64,000 nucleotides of DNA from Streptomyces sp. NBC_01268 (GTDB lineage Bacteria; Actinomycetota; Actinomycetes; Streptomycetales; Streptomycetaceae). Position numbers and translations under genes: made by a program. The stretch covers positions 2,604,001 through 2,668,000 of the forward strand of contig NZ_CP108454.1 in NCBI RefSeq assembly GCF_036240795.1, written 5' to 3'. A model generated the notes under the pieces. That model worked only from the letters and a program-made list of their open reading frames with translations. It ran no database searches and was not told the origin of the DNA. This document shows, in pieces, positions 62,551-64,000 of this stretch (position 1 is its first letter; every line of letters begins with the position of its first letter).

Positions 62551-63068
62551 GCGACGGGGGCCGCGAGGCCGGGCGGGACGTCGGCGGGGCGGCCGGCGGC
62601 GGTGCGGGCGCCCGCGCTTTCGGCCGGCACGTCGTACCGGAGCTCGGGGCGCGCCCAGTGGATGTGCCCGGAGGGCGGGACGGTGCCCGTGCGGCGGGCG
62701 CCGGTGCGCAGGTAGAAGTCCTCGGCGGGCGGATGGGCCACCACCCGTATCGACCCGAGCCCGGCGGCCCGCGCCTCCCCGATCATGTGCTCCACGAGCA
62801 GCCGCCCGATCCCCCGCCCCTGGGCCTCGTCGGCGACGAAGGCCAGGTCGAGCTCGGCCTCGTCGAGGAGCAGCGCGTAGAAACCGAGCACCTTGTCCCG
62901 GCCGTCGACGGCGACGTACACGGGGTGGTGCTCGATGTACGTGCCGCCCACCTGATACCCGTCGACCATGGCGGCGTAGTCGCCCCGGTAGGCACCGGAC
63001 TTCCGGACGATCTGGGTGAGGCGCTTGGCGTCGTCGGCCGTGGCGCGTCTGAGGGTGATCTCGACCAT
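62547..63068 (-). CDS. GNAT-family N-acetyltransferase
   Basis: A 173-residue acetyl-CoA-dependent acetyltransferase. The acetyl-CoA loop is ADEAQGRGIGRLLVEHM; FYLRTGARRTG is the motif B region. A Pro/Ala-rich tail of about 30 residues is extra. The acceptor substrate is unknown. It heads a two-gene operon with the EntS-like exporter. Confidence 0.9.
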   Translation of the reverse strand: MVEITLRRATADDAKRLTQIVRKSGAYRGDYAAMVDGYQVGGTYIEHHPVYVAVDGRDKVLGFYALLLDEAELDLAFVADEAQGRGIGRLLVEHMIGEARAAGLGSIRVVAHPPAEDFYLRTGARRTGTVPPSGHIHWARPELRYDVPAESAGARTAAGRPADVPPGLAAPVA

Positions 63069-63134
63069 GAGGGGAGTATAGGACCGCCTAGGCGGTTGGC
63101 TCCTTACATTTATGTGAAGGACGAGAGGCGGTGC

Positions 63135-63623
63135 TCACCCGCAGGCCGCGAGGTCGTCCGGGTCGACGCCGTCGAGGCGGGCGGCCAGCGCGTTCAGCCG
63201 GTCGCGGAGTCCGACGATCTCCTCCAGGTCGAGCCCGGTGGCGGCCGCGATGCGGCGCGGCACACCGAGCGCCCGCTCGCGCAGGGCGGCCCCGTCGCCC
63301 GTCACCCGCACGGTGACGGACCGCTCGTCCTCGGGACTGCGGCGCCGCTCGACGTAACCGGCCGCCTCCAGCCGCTTGAGCAGCGGGGACAGGGTCCCGG
63401 AGTCGAGCCGGAGCCGCTCGCCGATCCCCTTGACGGGCAGCTCGCCGTGCTCCCAGAGCACGAGCATCACGAGGTACTGGGGGTAGGTGAGCCCGAGCTC
63501 CTTGAGCGCGCCGCGGTAGACGCCGTTGAAGGCGCGGGTGGCGGCGTGCAGGGAGAAGCAGATCTGGTTGTCGAGCCGGAGGAAGTCCTCGTCGGCGGCT
63601 GCGTCGATGGTGCGTCCGTCCAT
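63135..63623 (-). CDS. ohrR: OhrR-type MarR regulator
   Basis: A 162-residue redox regulator. The sensing Cys22 lies in the OhrR signature LRLDNQICFSLHAATRAF; the winged helix is IGERLRLDSGTLSPLLKRLE with wing RRRSPEDERSVTVRVT. In the OhrR family organic hydroperoxides oxidise this Cys and release DNA. ATG 63623 places Cys22 at the family position. It is divergent from ohr across 141 bases containing a perfect palindrome. Confidence 0.93.
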   Translation of the reverse strand: MDGRTIDAAADEDFLRLDNQICFSLHAATRAFNGVYRGALKELGLTYPQYLVMLVLWEHGELPVKGIGERLRLDSGTLSPLLKRLEAAGYVERRRSPEDERSVTVRVTGDGAALRERALGVPRRIAAATGLDLEEIVGLRDRLNALAARLDGVDPDDLAACG

Positions 63624-63662
63624 GGGGTCCAGGGTACGGGAGACCCGCATCACACGCAATTA

Positions 63663-63676
63663 AGTTGTGCACAACT
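63663..63676. promoter_or_regulatory. OhrR operator
   Basis: AGTTGTGCACAACT is a perfect 14-base palindrome with AT-rich flanks (AATTA left, AAAT right) in the ohrR-ohr gap, resembling the AT-rich inverted repeats bound by known OhrR proteins. Confidence 0.8.
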
Positions 63677-63764
63677 AAATCGCGCACTATAAATATGAAG
63701 GCAGCACGGCCGGCGCACCGGCCGGCACACCGCACCTCCTCGGACAGAACGGACGGGAACACCC

Positions 63765-64000
63765 ATGGACGCGATCTACACCGCAGTCGCCACCGCCAAC
63801 GGCCGCGAGGGCCGCGCCGTCAGCTCCGACGGCCACCTGGACCTCCCCCTCGCCCACCCGGCGGCCCTCGGCGGCAACGGCCAGGGCACCAACCCGGAGC
63901 AGCTCTTCGCCGCCGGGTACGCGGCCTGCTTCGCGAGCGCGATGGGCGTGGTGGCCCGCCAGGAGAAGATCGACATCGCGGACGCCTCCATCACCGCCGA
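63765..64000 (+). CDS. ohr: Organic hydroperoxide resistance protein, 3' end outside window
   Basis: The first 78 residues of an Ohr/OsmC thiol peroxidase: MDAIYTAVATANGREGRAVS, TNPEQLFAAGYAAC with the first active Cys55, then MGVVARQEK. It is the second Ohr in this window and the one paired with OhrR, so it is probably the peroxide-inducible copy. The second Cys lies beyond the window. Confidence 0.93.
   Translation, partial: MDAIYTAVATANGREGRAVSSDGHLDLPLAHPAALGGNGQGTNPEQLFAAGYAACFASAMGVVARQEKIDIADASITA

Overview
The window is 64 kb of very GC-rich, gene-dense DNA with strongly biased third codon positions, frequent GTG starts, many 4-base ATGA/GTGA gene overlaps, and families typical of Streptomyces (AceE-type E1, FasR plus fabD-fabH-acpP-fabF, an XRE/DUF397 pair, Mbl, MatB, DUF3145, DUF1023, DUF4429/SHOCT). 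It reads as core-chromosome Streptomyces. I saw no transposase, integrase, tRNA, rRNA or CRISPR array. I support 57 protein genes, two of them cut by the window edges, plus a set of terminators, operators and short repeats.

Layout. 1-5.4 kb: the 3' part of aceE, a voltage-gated-type K+ channel, a secreted I36 inhibitor-like protein, and a drug exporter with a divergent TetR regulator. 5.5-12.4 kb: a DUF1023 hydrolase, a DUF4429/SHOCT protein, a NarL-type two-component pair, then a second DUF1023 hydrolase overlapping an acyltransferase-3 membrane protein. Two promoters here (before the kinase and before the second hydrolase) share the same two-box plus -10 layout. 12.4-17.5 kb: a MerR/aldo-keto reductase operon, a serine hydrolase, and a response regulator-kinase-lipoprotein operon. 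17.5-21.8 kb: an envelope block of a FemABX-family ligase overlapping a MurJ-type flippase, with a divergent L,D-transpeptidase lipoprotein. 21.8-23.6 kb: the XRE/DUF397 pair (with a TTA codon) and a pirin.

23.9-31.0 kb: fasR, fabD, fabH, acpP and fabF, the essential type II fatty-acid elongation start module, ended by a perfect palindrome terminator. DUF3145 and a PQQ-propeller membrane protein converge on it. 31-43.8 kb: catabolic and secreted functions, each beside a regulator: SGNH lipoprotein, GH3 beta-glucosidase with TetR, a secreted pyroglutamyl-peptidase-like protein lacking the usual catalytic Cys, a 3-hydroxyisobutyrate-dehydrogenase-like enzyme with LysR, a nitrilase-family amidase, an M4 metalloprotease with LysR, and an EI24 membrane protein. 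43.9-50.1 kb: an M14 carboxypeptidase (TTA codon), Ohr, a quinone-type reductase with MarR, a zinc-ribbon membrane protein and an unknown cytosolic protein.

50.2-64 kb: the MreB-like Mbl, a GAF histidine kinase whose ATP-binding domain is degenerate, an NNP-like MFS transporter, matB with an overlapping fused carboxyltransferase, a 59-residue secreted protein, a 1222-residue subtilase, an MFS exporter/GNAT pair, and an OhrR-ohr divergent pair running off the window end. Common themes are acyl-CoA/malonyl-CoA supply (pyruvate dehydrogenase, fab cluster, MatB/carboxyltransferase), cell-envelope construction, and peroxide or xenobiotic defence under local regulators.
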